Translations under genes and position numbers: made by a program
Assembly: GCA_003290165.1 (NCBI GenBank)
Contig: QNQO01005788.1
Span: 166,859 to 230,858 of the forward strand
Origin: Berberis thunbergii
Taxonomy: Eukaryota > Streptophyta > Magnoliopsida > Ranunculales > Berberidaceae
Reading direction: 5' to 3'
DNA length: 64,000 nt
The notes under the pieces: model-generated
Seen by the model: only the letters and a program-made list of their open reading frames with translations
Databases searched by the model: none
Told to the model about the DNA's origin: nothing
Part shown: positions 1 to 12,506 of the stretch, piece by piece
Layout of the letters: each line of letters starts with the position of its first letter
Position numbering within the stretch: the first letter of the stretch is position 1

Positions 1-292
1 ATACCACATCTTGCATGAGAGTGGATGCTCACCTCCTTAACCACCAACTTAAGGCAACATAACGCATTGTTGATAATTGCTTGAGGTGGCACCACCACCA
101 TTTGCATGGGTATGAATGTCCACTTCATGCTAATCCCTTATGCCTATATATAGGCTTGTTTCACATATAAATGTCCAAACAGATAATGAAATCTAAAATG
201 AAAAGAATACATAAACTTTTTTTTAGATATAGCTTTGTTGTATGGTAGATATATGTATAACATTTTAATCTACAAGATGTTATCAACACGAA
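1..292 (+). mobile_element. 5' end of Ty1/copia element (partial LTR and leader)
   Basis: This is probably the right part of a copia 5' LTR, cut by the window edge. A TATA-like motif (TATATATA, about 145-152) is followed by a short transcribed-looking stretch. A TTATCAACACG motif at about 280-290 resembles the TTATCAGCACG found just after the LTR in copia elements of this gag type. A degenerate gag begins about 450 bases downstream. No LTR start or flanking duplication can be seen, and the LTR/leader boundary is approximate. Confidence 0.45.
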
Positions 293-734
293 TACTTCGA
301 CCAACTGAGCCGATCATATTTTCTTTGGTATTTGATTCGACGAGTTTGGCACACAAGCAATTTTGACTAACATGCATTATTATTTATTCTGGTTTTCTTT
401 TCAATCCGAGCGTTTTGGATGTATGTATCTCTAACTCGAGTTAATTTCATACTGATTGGACTTTGTTATTAGCATATGATTTAATGATGTGCATTATAGT
501 TTAGGAGTAAATATTATTAGTTTTCATTGGATCAATCAATATCTCATTTTGGCAAATTCTAGTTATATTTTGTGTATATTGTTAGATTTTGGAATCATAA
601 CAAAAGTCATAGATAAATCAAGTTTCCAGATGTTATGATCTTTATATAGAAACTTGAAATTTTATTTATTTTTTGCTTGAAATTTTTGCGTGACTAATAC
701 ACGTATATTATTTATGTGTGTTTTCTCATAGATG

Positions 735-1760
735 TAAAACCTCGCAAAACTTGAGTTTCAAACCCTTTCTGTTAATGGAGAAAATTATATGTTATGACAA
801 CTTGATGCTAAGCTTCATTTGCAAGCTATGAAATTAGGTGATGAAATTAAATAATGAAATACAGTGATTGTAAAAGATATAACATCTGCACATTTTCTTG
901 CGTCACCATATTCATAGTGACCTAAAAAAAATGAATATCTCACTGAGAAAAACCCTTCTAGTTTTGTGGTAGTCCCAAAGGACAAATACGATCATCAGAG
1001 GGCGATCATATGCTCTTTTGCCAATAATGAATGGTTAAAGTTGAGATTTCAAGATTTTAAGACGATGTCAGAATATAATTCTACAATGTTCATTATTGTC
1101 CCCCATCTTAAGTTTTGTGGAGAAAATGTAACAGATGCTTAGATGATTGAGAAAACTTTATCCACCTTTCATGCATTAAGTGGATTCTGCAGTAACAATA
1201 TCAAGAACTTCACTTTATTAATTATTCTGAATTAGTGAATTGTCTTTTAGTATTAGCAGAAAATGCTAACGTTTTAATGAAAAATCATAATGCTAGACCA
1301 TCTGGTTCCAGGGCATTTCCATAAGCAAATGCCAACTATAGCTCTCAAAGAAGTCGAGGCAATGGACATGACAGAAATAAATACTCCAAAAGAGGTGGTA
1401 ACTTTGGAAGAGGTAGCCACAATAATCACTCCGGCAAAGGTGGTTATAACAATTACTCCAGCAGAGTTAGTCACAACATTTACCACAAATGGTTCAAAGC
1501 TCTTGCCCAGGACAATGATAAACTTCTACTAAAGATACCGAAAGTCCTTCCACAGATGATACTTGTCATAGATATGGCAAACGTTGAAACTGGTCACATA
1601 TTTTTCATGCACCAAAAGTGGCAGTAGATAATTATCGAGCTTTCATTAAAATCAAAGAGACAAATTTGATGCAATGAGAAGAAAATAGTAATACATCTGA
1701 AGATCCAATCCATGTTACTCACTTAGACTCTTCTGACTTTTTCCAAGATGTTGACTAGGC
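735..1760 (+). pseudogene. Ty1/copia gag remnant (UBN2 type)
   Basis: A broken gag of a plant copia element. Translation with frame changes gives a start resembling LAKLEFQTLSVNGENY, then a helical gag core (around 920-1200), a glycine/asparagine/arginine-rich linker (around 1330-1470) and a decayed CCHC zinc knuckle near 1565-1620. It ends in an acidic segment resembling DSSDFFQDVD. Several stops and frameshifts interrupt it, so no functional Gag can be made. The order gag, protease, integrase, RT continues at 1930, 7107 and 20720, which shows that one copia element was later split by insertions. Confidence 0.7.
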
Positions 1761-1929
1761 ATTTTTGTAATGTTGTGTTTTGATATCACCTTGTACAATC
1801 TCATGTTTTGTTCATTTTTGCTACTTATATGTAAAGTATGCACAATTTATCTAAATTTATATATATAGCTCGATATACATTTATTAGACTGATATATGAC
1901 TTGACTACCTATATGTTTATTATTTAAAG

Positions 1930-2465
1930 GCACGTATCACGACATGCCAATGTTGGATGATAATACATGTTTGATTGATATTATCACTACTCATACAATA
2001 CAAAAAAGTCACAAACTTTTTCATCACTAGAGAATAAAACAAAAAGGTGTATACCATAGTTAGCCCTGTGCAAATTATTAAAGGCTCTGGTAGAACTCAC
2101 TTGATGTTACCAAATGTATCCATTTATTTATTCTGAATGCGTTCCATTCGAGCAGTTCCAAAAGAAATTTTCTCAGTTTTAAAGATATATGCTTAAATGG
2201 GTATCGTATTGAGACAACTAATGAAGAGAACAAAAAAAATATTTATGCATCATATATAGTATTGGAAGCCATAAGCTCACATTCTAGAAATTTTCCATTG
2301 TCTCATTGGGATTATATTGTACAACCATTGGAATTGTTGAATTACATGCCATTTTAAGCTATAAGCTTAAGGATCTCCATAAGCTATAAGCTTAAGGTCA
2401 TTTGGGTCATCCTACATTCGCCATGTTGAAGAAAATTGTAGAGAACTCTAATGGTCATTCCTTAG
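1930..2465 (+). pseudogene. Ty1/copia protease / pre-integrase remnant
   Basis: This continues the copia polyprotein. Around 1960-2010 a fragment resembling CLIDIITTHTIQK corresponds to the aspartic protease active-site region (usually CLVDSATTHTI), here with changed catalytic-triad residues. Segments resembling NLLSFKDI and NGYRIET follow (about 2165-2215). The GAG-pre-integrase stretch with HSLAHTQ is interrupted at 2473 by the hAT element, and the reading resumes at 7107. Stops and frameshifts show it is dead. Confidence 0.65.
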
Positions 2466-2699
2466 CACACACTTAAGGTTAGTAGTGGGGTGATATCTAC
2501 CTCGCCCAGAATGGGCGGATTTGGGTTTGCCTAAATGTATTTCGGAGTGGATTTAGGGATTCAAATGGTATCCATCATAGATTCGGGGTGGATATGGATT
2601 TGGCCTTAGCTGCTCTGCACATATCCGTTTATATTAGGTAATTTACTAAAATCCCCTTAGGCCCTTAAGACAAAACATCCCTAACCCTTACCGAAACCA

Positions 2700-4235
2700 C
2701 TCTCCACCATACTCACGACCACCCCCACCTCGTCTGCCACCTCCTCCACCAAAGTTACCCCTTTTCACCTCCACCATCTTAGTTCGTCCATCACCACCAT
2801 CCCTTTGCTCAATCTGGAACTCCACAGTCTCTCCCCTCTCATTGGAGAATCACATGTCTTCTTCTGAATCAGAGTAAGTCTTATTATCCTTCCTCTCTTC
2901 TTATATTTTTCTTTCTTCCCCTATTTCTATTCTTTTTATTCTAATATTCTTTCAATTAATCTTTGTGTTCTTGCGTATTTGTCTCTGCATGGTGTAGCCG
3001 GAGGAGAACCAGCAATCACCCGAAAAATCACAACCTCATAGATACTTCCTCTTCTTATTTTCGATTCATATTTTCCCTTTTTATTCTTCTTCTTGATAAT
3101 CGAAAGGATTCCCACTGTTGTAGGAGATCCAATTCTTCCTACAACATAATTGTTTTGGTTCCATCCAAACATATTTGTAGCATATTATATGGACAATGTT
3201 GTGAAAAACCATTGCAGGCTATCAATGATTTCTCGGCAAGTCATTTTGGATGATTGTCAAAGTGTTTGTACTGAGTCATGATTGGTCACAATGTTTTTCC
3301 TTAATTGCTAGATTAAACATTTTTATGCATATGTTAAATAATGTGCTTTCTTTGCTTGAATACAGGAAGCAAATCCAAAACCACACCATCAGCTGGGCCA
3401 TTAGGTGGTTTGATTATAAAAGTAAAGCCACAACCAAATAAGGCCAAAATCTAGAAACAACTTTAGAGAAACCTTTTACAAAGGTAGAAACAATACAAAA
3501 ATTATTTCAATTTCAACAATGTAATATTGTTTATTCTTGTTTAACTAGCTAGCATGCTTTCCGAATCATTGAATTCTTGATGATTTTTTGCTAATAGGTC
3601 TAATTTACCTGCTATTAAGCTATGCTACGCAATAATTAAAAAATCTCTGATGAATTAAATTAGTGCAATGTAGTAGTTGAATCGAAAGTTCTGAAACCCT
3701 CAAACTATTTTTTTTGGTTCATTAGCTGAGAGTGGGCGAGTGAATGAGAGAAGACATTTTTTGAGTGATTATTCAATTTTACAAGATAATAGTATGAAAC
3801 CACATTTGGGATTATGACTGTTCAACTTTTCCGCAATCTATCAAGAAAATTTCAAGATTTTTTTCTTTAGTTTGATTATTTATTTCTTTCAAAGACCAAC
3901 AAAAATTTATCATCTTTAATGTATGTCGATCACAACTATTTTTTCTTCAATTCATACATTTAGTATAGCAATGAAATCAAATACTTGATTTTTTATCTGT
4001 AATGATTTGTTCCAAGCATGGTCGTTTTTTTAACTAATTTGTTTTACTAGGTTCATAGAAACCAATTAGTACATGAGCACTTTGATTCCACTGAAAACTT
4101 TGTTTAGAACAACTAAAGTTCGATTTCTTAAGAATTACTATTGATTTCTTAAGTATCACTACCCTACATGGTATAAGCTATATGGAGGTTCATTTGGGTT
4201 GGTAATGCATAATAAGTTTTCTTGATGTAGAGAAT
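2700..4235. other. hAT 5' non-coding region
   Basis: This is the stretch between the left terminus of the hAT element and the transposase reading frame. It holds a C-rich, then T-rich leader (about 2690-2960) and AT-rich sequence that could be intronic. Short reading frames here (for example 2963-3253) resemble nothing recognisable. I see no second gene. Confidence 0.4.
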
Positions 4236-4435
4236 ATGGCAAGAGATCGTCTCATACTAGTTAAAAATCAACAGTCTTCCCCTTTTGATTGGGATGATAA
4301 TCACTTTCCTCAAACACCCTGGGTGCAGATGCCTTACAATCACCCGAGGTACAATCAAATATCATTCCTACTGATGTTCAAAGCAATAATGTTAATACTA
4401 ATGTTCCTCTACCACCACTACCACAAACAAAAAAA

Positions 4436-6125
4436 TGTTCAGATCTATAGTATGGAATCGTTTTACATTGAAAACCATTAATGGCGTAGATAAAACTAAA
4501 TGCAATTATTGTGATACTTAGTTTAATTGACCAAAGTAAAAGATGTCTAGAAATACTGTAAAAAACAATATCTTGAAGACTTATGATTTTGAAATGGGGA
4601 AAATAATGAAATTGTTGGAGAGGAACAAAAGTAAGATTGCAATTACTATTGATATGTGGACTAGGAGTAATCAATAGAGGCAGGTTATGGTTAACACAAC
4701 ATATTTCATTGATGACAATTGGCCATTGCCAAGTCGTTTTGTAAGGTATACATATTTTCTTTCTATTTACATTTATAACTAGTGTAATAGTGTGTAAAAT
4801 GTTATTAATTAATATGTTTTAGATTATTACATATTTGCTGTTAGGTTCATTTATGTGTCATGCCCTCCTACTGCTGAATTTTTTTTATGCATTGATGGAT
4901 TGGCATTGGATCGTAAGTTATTAAATTGTTCAACTAGTGATAGAAAGTGTGGTTCATTTAATATAACCACACTTTTTTGTTAAGCAAGCTTGATGTAGGC
5001 ACCATAATGTTAGGGGGTGATTTATTCCACATGAGATGTTCTGCACACATTTTAAATTTGATTGTTAAGGATGAGTTGAAAGTTATAGGTGATGGTGTTG
5101 AAAGAATTTGGCATAGTGTTGCATATTGGACAACCATGCCAAAGAGGGAAGAATGTTTTTGGAGGTAGCTAGACAGTTGAAAATTAATTGTGATAAGAAG
5201 TTGGCTTTAGATTGCAAAACAAGGTAGAATTCTACTTATTTGATGCTTCAAATTGCATTCATTTTTAATGATGTTTTTCCTAGATTGAAGTAACGAGATC
5301 ACAATATAAATGGTTGTCACGTGTTGAAGATTGGTTGCTTGCATATGAGATACGTGAGAAGTTGAAATTGTTTCATAAGGCAACCAAAGTATTTTATGGA
5401 ACCAAGTATGCTACAACCAACCTTTATTCGATTAGAAAGTCATTAGATCAATGGCTTTGCTTCTAATTATCCATCGGTAAGAGAGATGGCATCAAACATG
5501 GTTGAAAATTTTGACAAGTATTGAAATGCAATTCATGGGATAATAGATGTGACCACAAATTTGGATCCTCGATTCAAAGTGAAGTTGATTGAGTATTAAT
5601 TTCCCAAACTCTATAATCATGATGATGCACAACAAAAACTCCAAGAAGTTTGGAACTTGTGTTTTGAGTTGCTAAGTAATTATATGAGTTCAAGGTCTAG
5701 GGTACGTTCTTCAAGAGATAGTCAGTCATCTATTAGCCAATCACAAAGTCTAAATGATGGTCATGATTATAGTGATTTTATGGATTTTATGCAAAATTTC
5801 AGGGATGCACATAGTAGTATAGTCAAGTCGGAGTTGGATTACTATTTGGCTGATGTTGTTATGCCTCCGGAACAAAATTTTGACGTTTTGAATTGGTGTA
5901 AGACTAATGGAAGTAAATATCCGACCTTGAATCGGGTTGCTAGAGACATTTTAGCAGTTCCAGTATCTATAGTTGCTTTCGAGTATGCATTTAGTATAGG
6001 TGGTAGGTTTATTAGTCTACATCGCAACATACTTTATTTAAAGACAATAGAAGTTTTGATGTGTACCGAAAACTAGTTACGGGTTGATATTAGAGGTAAT
6101 AAAAAAAGTCTAATAATGGAATATC
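4436..6125 (+). pseudogene. hAT transposase (zinc finger BED, RICESLEEPER-like), degenerate
   Basis: A dead hAT transposase. In order it shows a BED-type finger start (VWNRF... TKCNYC, about 4450-4525) and a catalytic-region segment resembling IAITIDMWTRSNQ (about 4635-4675). After a likely intron comes a segment with LLGGDLFHMRCSAHILNLIVKD-like residues (about 5000-5080; the C..H motif is typical of hAT). The DUF4413/RNase-H region follows (5160-5650), then a C-terminal hATC dimerisation domain (about 5860-6075, with DILAVPVS and GGRFISLHR). In-frame stops and frameshifts occur throughout. Residues normally SESAFSTGGR read FEYAFSIGGR, so the hATC core is altered too. It is the former mobility gene of the element at 2474-7098. 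Confidence 0.85.
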
Positions 6126-7106
6126 TTATTTATTTTATGTTTGCATATTTTTTAGTAATTAACAACTTAACCATATAGGAGGTCCACATTTCAAGATAAT
6201 ACAGATCATCTTGAGGTAAACATGTATTCAAATGAGCCTATAATGAACTAACAATATTATATGCCTTGCTAAAATGAGTTAATTTATATTGTAGGAACAA
6301 AGTTGCATTTCGATTGCATGGTTGAAAGTTTGGATTGTTTTTTATTTCAAGGACTTGACGGAAGTGATGTCAAACAACACCAAATTTTCTATTTGTTCTT
6401 ATATAACTTGTTTTTTTTTCATATAGAAACTAACTTAGAATTTTTTATTATTTTAGGTTGTCTAAGTTTTGTAACAACAAAATAACAAAGTGTGAATGCA
6501 TGATGCGGGATTGTTGGTGGCCATTGTTTTGTTGTTTGTTTCAGTTTTAGAACATTATAGAATTTAGCTTGTTGCCAGAACACATTAACTTCTTGTTTTG
6601 TTAGAATATTCTTGATACAAAATGTGTAATATTTGTTGTGTAAGACTTTGCTAGTTATGTTAGACCATACTTGGTTTAAGTTAGACTTTGTTATGACTGA
6701 AATGATTTTATACAAGTATAAGTGACTGAAGTGATTTGAGACTTGTTCGTTGTGAAGACTATTATGGCTCTAAGTGATTTATACAGGTTTATGATTTCAT
6801 ACAGTTTTATGTTAGACTTTGGTTTAACAGATTTTATACAGGCATGTAAAATGAGCCTGAAAAAATTCAGGTCCAAATGAGCCTGAACTTCAGGCCCAAG
6901 AAATCCTTGGGTTGAGCGGGATCCATTTTTACCAGAAAAATTGAAGCTTAAACATGTATTCGGGGAGAGGTAGATACCCACCAATCCGTCCGAAGTGGGG
7001 ATGGTTTTAAAAAAAGTTATATAAACGTATATTCGGGTATCCATGATCCCCGGTGGGGCGGGTCGGATTTGCCTAAAGTTGCCCCATTGCCATCCCTACA
7101 CACACT

Positions 7107-7969
7107 CAACTTCACTTCCCTACCGGATACTTATGCATTCATTGTTCACAAGATAAACTTATTACTAAACTACATCTTCTAAATATTGCTACTGAGTCGA
7201 CATCATTCTTACAGAGAATACGAAGTGATATTTGTGGACAAATTCACCCTGCTAGTAGACATTTTAGATATTAAGACTCTTCCACTAGATGGTCTTACGT
7301 GTGTCTTCTTTACACCCGTATTTTTGCTTTTGCCAAATTCCTAACATAAATTATAAACTTAGGACCCGATTTCCATACCATCACATCAAGTCTATTCGTC
7401 TTGATAATGAAGCAGAATGCTTCACAAGTGTTTAATGATTTTTGCTCATCAATAGGGATTGATGTTGAGCATTCAGTCCCACATATACATCCACAAAATG
7501 GTTTAGCGAATTTGTAATTAAGTGTATACAACTTTTTGCTAGGCCTTTACTTATACTATCTAAACTATATACCGACTAATGCTTGGGGACATGCAATCAT
7601 GCGTGCTGTAAAATTGTTTTGTCTTAGACCTAATTCGTAAATATTCCTCTTTATAACTTGTGCCAGGTTGCCAACCAAATATTTCACATTTATGCAAATT
7701 TGGTTGTGGTGTACATGTTCCTATACTACCTTGAACAAAAACCAAGATTGGTCTTTAATGTCACTTAGGCATTTATGTTAGTTTTGACTCACCTTTTACC
7801 ATCCGTTATCTTGAACCTTTAATTGGTAACATTGCTAGATTTGCAGATTGTAAGTTTGATGAGTTTATATTCCCACCATTAAGGGGAGATAAAAAAATTC
7901 TTACAAAACAACAAATGAAGAAGGAACAGTGTGAATTATCGTGGAATACTTCCACTTGGTCTCATCTCG
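7107..7969 (+). pseudogene. Ty1/copia integrase remnant
   Basis: The copia polyprotein resumes directly after the hAT target duplication. A pre-integrase finger with CIHCSQDKL (about 7135-7160) is followed by an rve integrase core: IRSDICGQIHPAS (about 7217-7255), RWSYVCLL (about 7288-7312) and EHSVPHIHPQNGLA-like residues (about 7467-7507). A post-core segment near 7560-7970 ends at SHLDP, where the gypsy composite is inserted. Single-base losses shift the frame repeatedly. Confidence 0.75.
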
Positions 7970-7974
7970 ACCAT

Positions 7975-8908
7975 TATTAAGAATATATATATGCAATTTT
8001 ATTGTTGTATTTCTCCATACTTTCTTAGCTAGTCTGTGTTATTTTTGCAGCAATTTATGTTTTTTTGGTTTTGCAGGTTGAAATAGCATAATTCCAAAAT
8101 AGAAGCTAAAAGGTGCAAATTGGTTTGAATTATGAAGACTTGTGGCAAAAGGAAACTGCACAAACAAGGAAACCGGAAGAAAACATCTATAGATGGAACA
8201 ATACCTAGCTCTCGAGAGATCACCACCGTTTGCAACCTTCACATAAGCCTGCGCTCATCATTCTTAAACCCCGTTTGCAACTTCATGTCACCATCGCCAT
8301 TACCCTTCACCTCGCAACAATCCCAAAAATCTCATCATCTCCGTCCATCTCTTACTGTCAACTCACAATTCAGCCCATTGTCATCACCATCCTCCATTCA
8401 TCCATCACAGTCATACACAGACACAACCATAGACCGATCACAGCCTGATCTCCTCTTTCGCCTTCAGCCAGACACAGCCACATGCAGCAGGAACGTTGTT
8501 GTCCATTTTTTTGCAACCAAATCCTCTCTCTATTCGCTACCCTATCTCTTAGATCATCGCTGACATGCACAAATCTCTCACATGCCTTATTCAGTCACAA
8601 ACACACACACACACAGATCACAGATTTGAAGAAGAGGAGAAGTTGTCATTTTCTTGCTGCTATCCAGACCACACGATCCACTCACCACCACTACTTGCAG
8701 AAGACAATATTTATTATGTATTGCTATGCAAACATGATTAATGTCTAACCAAATCCCTTTTTAGCTAGGGATGAATTCGAAACCTCGAACATGTGTTTAT
8801 GGATTATTTAGATTCAATATTTCATTGTTAATAAGTGAATGTGTTTTGCTTAACTACTTTATAGATAACTTATCTATGTATGTTTATTAAGGCTGCCAAC
8901 TTAGTAAG
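7975..8908 (+). repeat. LTR copy A (5'), 3'-truncated
   Basis: The first gypsy LTR starts TATTAAGAATA, where copy B reads TGATAAGAATA. It matches copy B (split by insertions) up to the motif TTAGTAAG at 8901-8908, then jumps to internal sequence GATCC. It lacks the last 650 or so bases of the LTR, the PBS and gag. It includes a short CA microsatellite (about 8598-8616). Reading frames inside it, such as 8132-8563, are not conserved in copy B and are not genes. Confidence 0.8.
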
Positions 8909-9202
8909 GATCCAACACAACATCATCCAAACAGAGCCAACCAAACTTGAATCCTAGCAGTCCTTCCCCCACAGTTGAAACACCAAAACACCAAGGTCAA
9001 AAGGCGAGTATTTTAAATTTGGTTTTTGTTGATCCTTATTTGTCTTTTCTAACCGCACAGTTTTGCCAAGTCTACGAAAGATGAACAGGAGAAGAAAATC
9101 TTGGAAACCTTCTGGAAAGTATAAGTTAACATTTTGCTTCTTGATACTATTAAGCAAGTGCATAAGTACACAATTTTTTAAAGGAGTTTTGCACCACAAA
9201 AA

Positions 9203-10180
9203 ATGACTTCGGATGGAGAAATGGTAAGGGTGAGTGAGAATGTTTTTGCAGTTCTTAAGAGGAAATTGCTGCCTAAGTGTAAGGATCTGGGTAGTTTCAC
9301 TATCCCTTGTGTAATCAGTAATACCAAAATTGAACATGCGATGTTAGACTTAGGTGTTTCCATTACTGTTATGCCCTATTCCGTTTATTGCTCCATGAAT
9401 CTCGGTGAGCTTAAAGATGATGGTGTTATTATTCAGTTAGCTCACAGCAGTTCTAATCCATATCCTCGAGGTTTGATGGAAGATGTTTTGGTGCAAGTTA
9501 ACCTTTTGATCTTTTCGGTGGATTTCTTTGTTCTCGAGATGGATGATTTGGCATTTTTAGCACCTTTGCCTCTTGTTTTAGGGCATCCCTTTATGAACAT
9601 GGCAATGACAAATATTAATGTGTATGCAGAGAAATTGACCATGGAGTTTGATGGTGATGTGATTAGCTTCAACATTTTTGAAGCCATGAGGTATCCTACT
9701 TATAATCATTTTTGTTTCTCTATTAACGTGATTGGAAATTTGGCCCAGATATTGTTAGAAGTTTGGAACAAGGATGAACTTGAAACCACCATTACTACTG
9801 TTACCGGATATGAGAGCAATGGAGTTTCGTATGACAAAAAAAAGTGTAAGAAATTGCAATTGAATGAGCTTGAAGAGATTCAAAATGAGGCATATGAGAA
9901 TCAAAACATTTACAAGGAGAAAACAAAAGTTTTTCATGATCAAATGATCCGTGGAAAGACTTTTGTTATTAGACAGAAAGTCTTGCTTTTCCAATCACGT
10001 CTTAGACCTAGTAAGTTACGTTCTAGATAGTTTGGTGTTTTTATTTTTACTAATGTTTTTCCCCACGGTGCTATAAAGGTTAAGACTTTCACAATCGGTA
10101 AGGAGTTTAAGGTGAATGGGCATCGACTTAAGCCCTATTTTGAGTCATCTGTGAAGCATGACGTGGAAGATGTATAACAA
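9203..10180 (+). pseudogene. Gypsy protease fused to integrase C-terminus (RT/RH/IN core deleted)
   Basis: An open frame of 275 codons (9203-10030). The N-terminal two thirds is a retropepsin-like domain with the active-site stretch MLDLGVS (about residues 48-54, usually LDLGAS), [12 protein letters not shown] and [17 protein letters not shown] segments. From about residue 215 ([16 protein letters not shown], then [12 protein letters not shown] and KVLLFQSRL) it is the C-terminal tail of an Athila/Tat integrase. After a stop at 10030 the tail continues to VNGHRLKPYFESS (about 10110-10150). All of RT, RNase H and the integrase core is missing. The protein could at most be a protease with an orphan tail. 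The second copy at 18973 shows the same junction. Confidence 0.75.
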
Positions 10181-12451
10181 TATGTTCTCACTTAGTTAGA
10201 TGATTGATTGGAGATACCGTCAGACTGCATGACATTAAATCAAACGCTTCTTAGGAGGCAACCCAATCAGATTTGCTTTCTTTATCCTGTTATTTCTTTT
10301 TCATTTTCTTTGTTTGTTGTTTGTTGTTTGTTTTTCCTCTTTTAAAAATTTCATTGCATATGCTCTACTCTTTAAACATTGAGGACAATGTTAGGTTTAA
10401 GTATGGAGGAAAGTATATTTGTTTTGTAGTTGATTTTGGTGTTAGGTTAAAAAAAACTAAAAAAACGAAAGTGTCGGTCAATAAACCACAAAACTTTATA
10501 AAAAATGCCAGTTTTTGTTTGTTTTGTTTGTTTTAGTGTGGTTTAAAATAAATAAAAAATATTTTCGTAGTTGTTTTGAGTCTTAGGATACTTTCCAACA
10601 CAATGATGAGATTTGGTTTATTAACTGCATGACTTTAAGGTGATTTATCTGACATTATTATTTGGTTAATTCTTATGGTTATTTGGTTTAAGGATAAAAT
10701 TATGAATGAAAGATTTATGAGATACTTAGGTGTAGCACTTATAGAGAACAAAATTAGAGAAATGTGTTTAATGTGGTTTGGTCACGTGCGGAGGAGACCA
10801 AGCACGACCCCAATTAAAAAATGTCTAGATTGGTAAGTTAGTAAAGGGTGTAGACGAAAGGGACAACCACTAAAAACTTGGATGAAGGCAGTGAAGGAAG
10901 GCATCATTGAGCTTGGATTACGGGAGGATATGTGGGAAAACCACATTGCTTGGAGAACTAAAATACGTGTACCCGAGCCCCTAGAGTATCGATAACGAGC
11001 TTTAGCGATGATGATGATGATATGTGAATTCACATGTAATCAACTGAGTAATCGGTATTCATAGTATGCTTAATTAAATTTAACTCTATAACCTTTGTGT
11101 GAGTGTTTGAGTCTATTGTTCCTTGATTCTTAGAGTTTTTAGTTAGTTCATCCTTCACTTTCTTGTCTATAATAATTTGGTGCATTATCTCATTTTGTTT
11201 GCTTTGGTTGCTACTTGGATTGCTTTTATAATTTAGAACTAAACCCGAGAACTTATGCTAATTTTGTTTAAATCATTATATTGAATTGCACGATGTGTTT
11301 GACATGATAAATACACTTAGTTTCCACCATTGTCAAATAAGCTCGTGTCCATAATAAATTTAGTTTATGTTAATCCCCGTTGAGCTTGCCATTAAGCCTT
11401 TTTGTTTCGTTACCCTCATCTTTCATACCTAACCTAATCAGAAGAGTGAAGCATAATTTGATTTGTAGGCTTTATTGTGGTTCAAGGCATGTTAAAAAGC
11501 AAGTGCCGGTGAAGGCCCTTAAGTAGACAGTTCAAGAAGAAAAGAGTTGCCAAAAAAAATGTTTTGCAAAAAATAAAAATATTAATAAAATTGGTACAAA
11601 GTTACAGCAAGGATACAAGCCCTTGTCTATACTCATTCAATATTTCAGTACTGTACAAATAGTCCAGTTCTTTTCACTTTTAGTAGATACAAAATAATGG
11701 ATGGAAACTTTTCATTATCAGTAGGCTGCCTCTTTTGTTTCATGCTAGAGCTAATGTATCGGTGTTGCATTTACGTTGTATGTCTTGAACAATGTGATTT
11801 TTTGCTAATGTCTCTAATTTTATTGCATGTTTTCACCACTTCCTTAAGCCCTTCGTAATTTTCATTATTTCTTTCCTTTGACCCCTTGGCCCATTACAAC
11901 TTGAATTAAGACCTTTTGATTGAGTGAGTTGTGCAATGTCACGATGTGAAGATTCGAATGAGGTATGAGCATATGGTGTTATTAGTTCTTGCATTCAAAA
12001 AGTAGCATTCCTTCCATGAGATCATATGTCTGGAAAAAAAAATAACATGCCAGAAAATGCATTTCTTTATTGTTACATCATATGTGAACAATTTGTTCCC
12101 CTTTTACATCAATCATCTCACATATAACGAGAATATGAAGAATGATTTAACCAAAAATCACAAAAAAAGTGCATCCAGTGAGATTTTTGGGTTATTTCTT
12201 TTTGACATGTTTTTTAGTTTCACCTGTTGCATGGATTGATTTAATTGTGGGTTTTCATATCACTGCTATGAATGTGTATTAGTTTTCGAATGATGTGGAC
12301 TTTAACTTGTGTTTGTAAAGAGTTCTACTATGTCATGATCCGTTAAAAATCTCTGAGATAAATGTTGGAAAGTTTAAGTTGAGTCATTGAGTCTTTTATT
12401 TTTCTTTCTTTGATTTGTTTGAAAACTAGCAAAAGCTAAATGTGGGGGATT
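10181..12451 (+). other. Gypsy post-pol internal region with polypurine tract
   Basis: A non-coding internal 3' region typical of Athila/Tat elements. It has an AGGAGGCAACCCAATC motif (10253-10268), the conserved TTGAGGACAATGTTAGG stretch (10379-10395), then long AT-rich sequence and the PPT TGTGGGGGATT (12441-12451) abutting LTR copy B. A LINE 3' fragment is embedded (about 10690-11015). The short frames 10273-10536 and 12057-12239 look spurious. Confidence 0.65.
10690..11015 (+). mobile_element. LINE 3' fragment (5'-truncated)
   Basis: A 5'-truncated non-LTR retrotransposon tail. Translation of the + strand gives residues resembling the extreme C-terminus of plant LINE reverse transcriptases: RYLGVALIENKIREMC, then WFGHVRRRP, then KGQPLKTWMKAVKEG, ending LREDMWENHIAWRTKIRV. 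A short GATGAT-type tail (about 11008-11020) replaces poly-A. One in-frame stop is present after CLDW. No convincing target duplication was found. Confidence 0.65.
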
Positions 12452-12506
12452 TGATAAGAATATAATTATGCAATTTTATTGTCGTATTTCTCTATACTTT
12501 CTTATT

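Larger units (their letters stand above)
2474..7098 (+). mobile_element. hAT transposon (RICESLEEPER-like), complete ends
   Basis: A 4.6-kb class II element with an exact 8-bp target-site duplication CACACACT (2466-2473 and 7099-7106), the length typical of hAT. The terminal inverted repeats are collinear but diverged: TAAGGTTAGTAGTGGGG on the left, against the complement of the right end, TAGGGATGGCAATGGGG. Removing it rejoins the copia reading frame (LAHT to QLHFP), which confirms the insertion. Subterminal sequences rich in GGGCGGAT and ATCCGCCC motifs match the small hAT derivative at 14635-15732. The internal transposase is a pseudogene. Confidence 0.9.

Noticed and set aside
8132..8748. 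Overlapping plus frames 8132-8563 and 8482-8748
   Set aside because: They lie in LTR copy A. The homologous parts of copy B (13816-14406) do not keep the frames.
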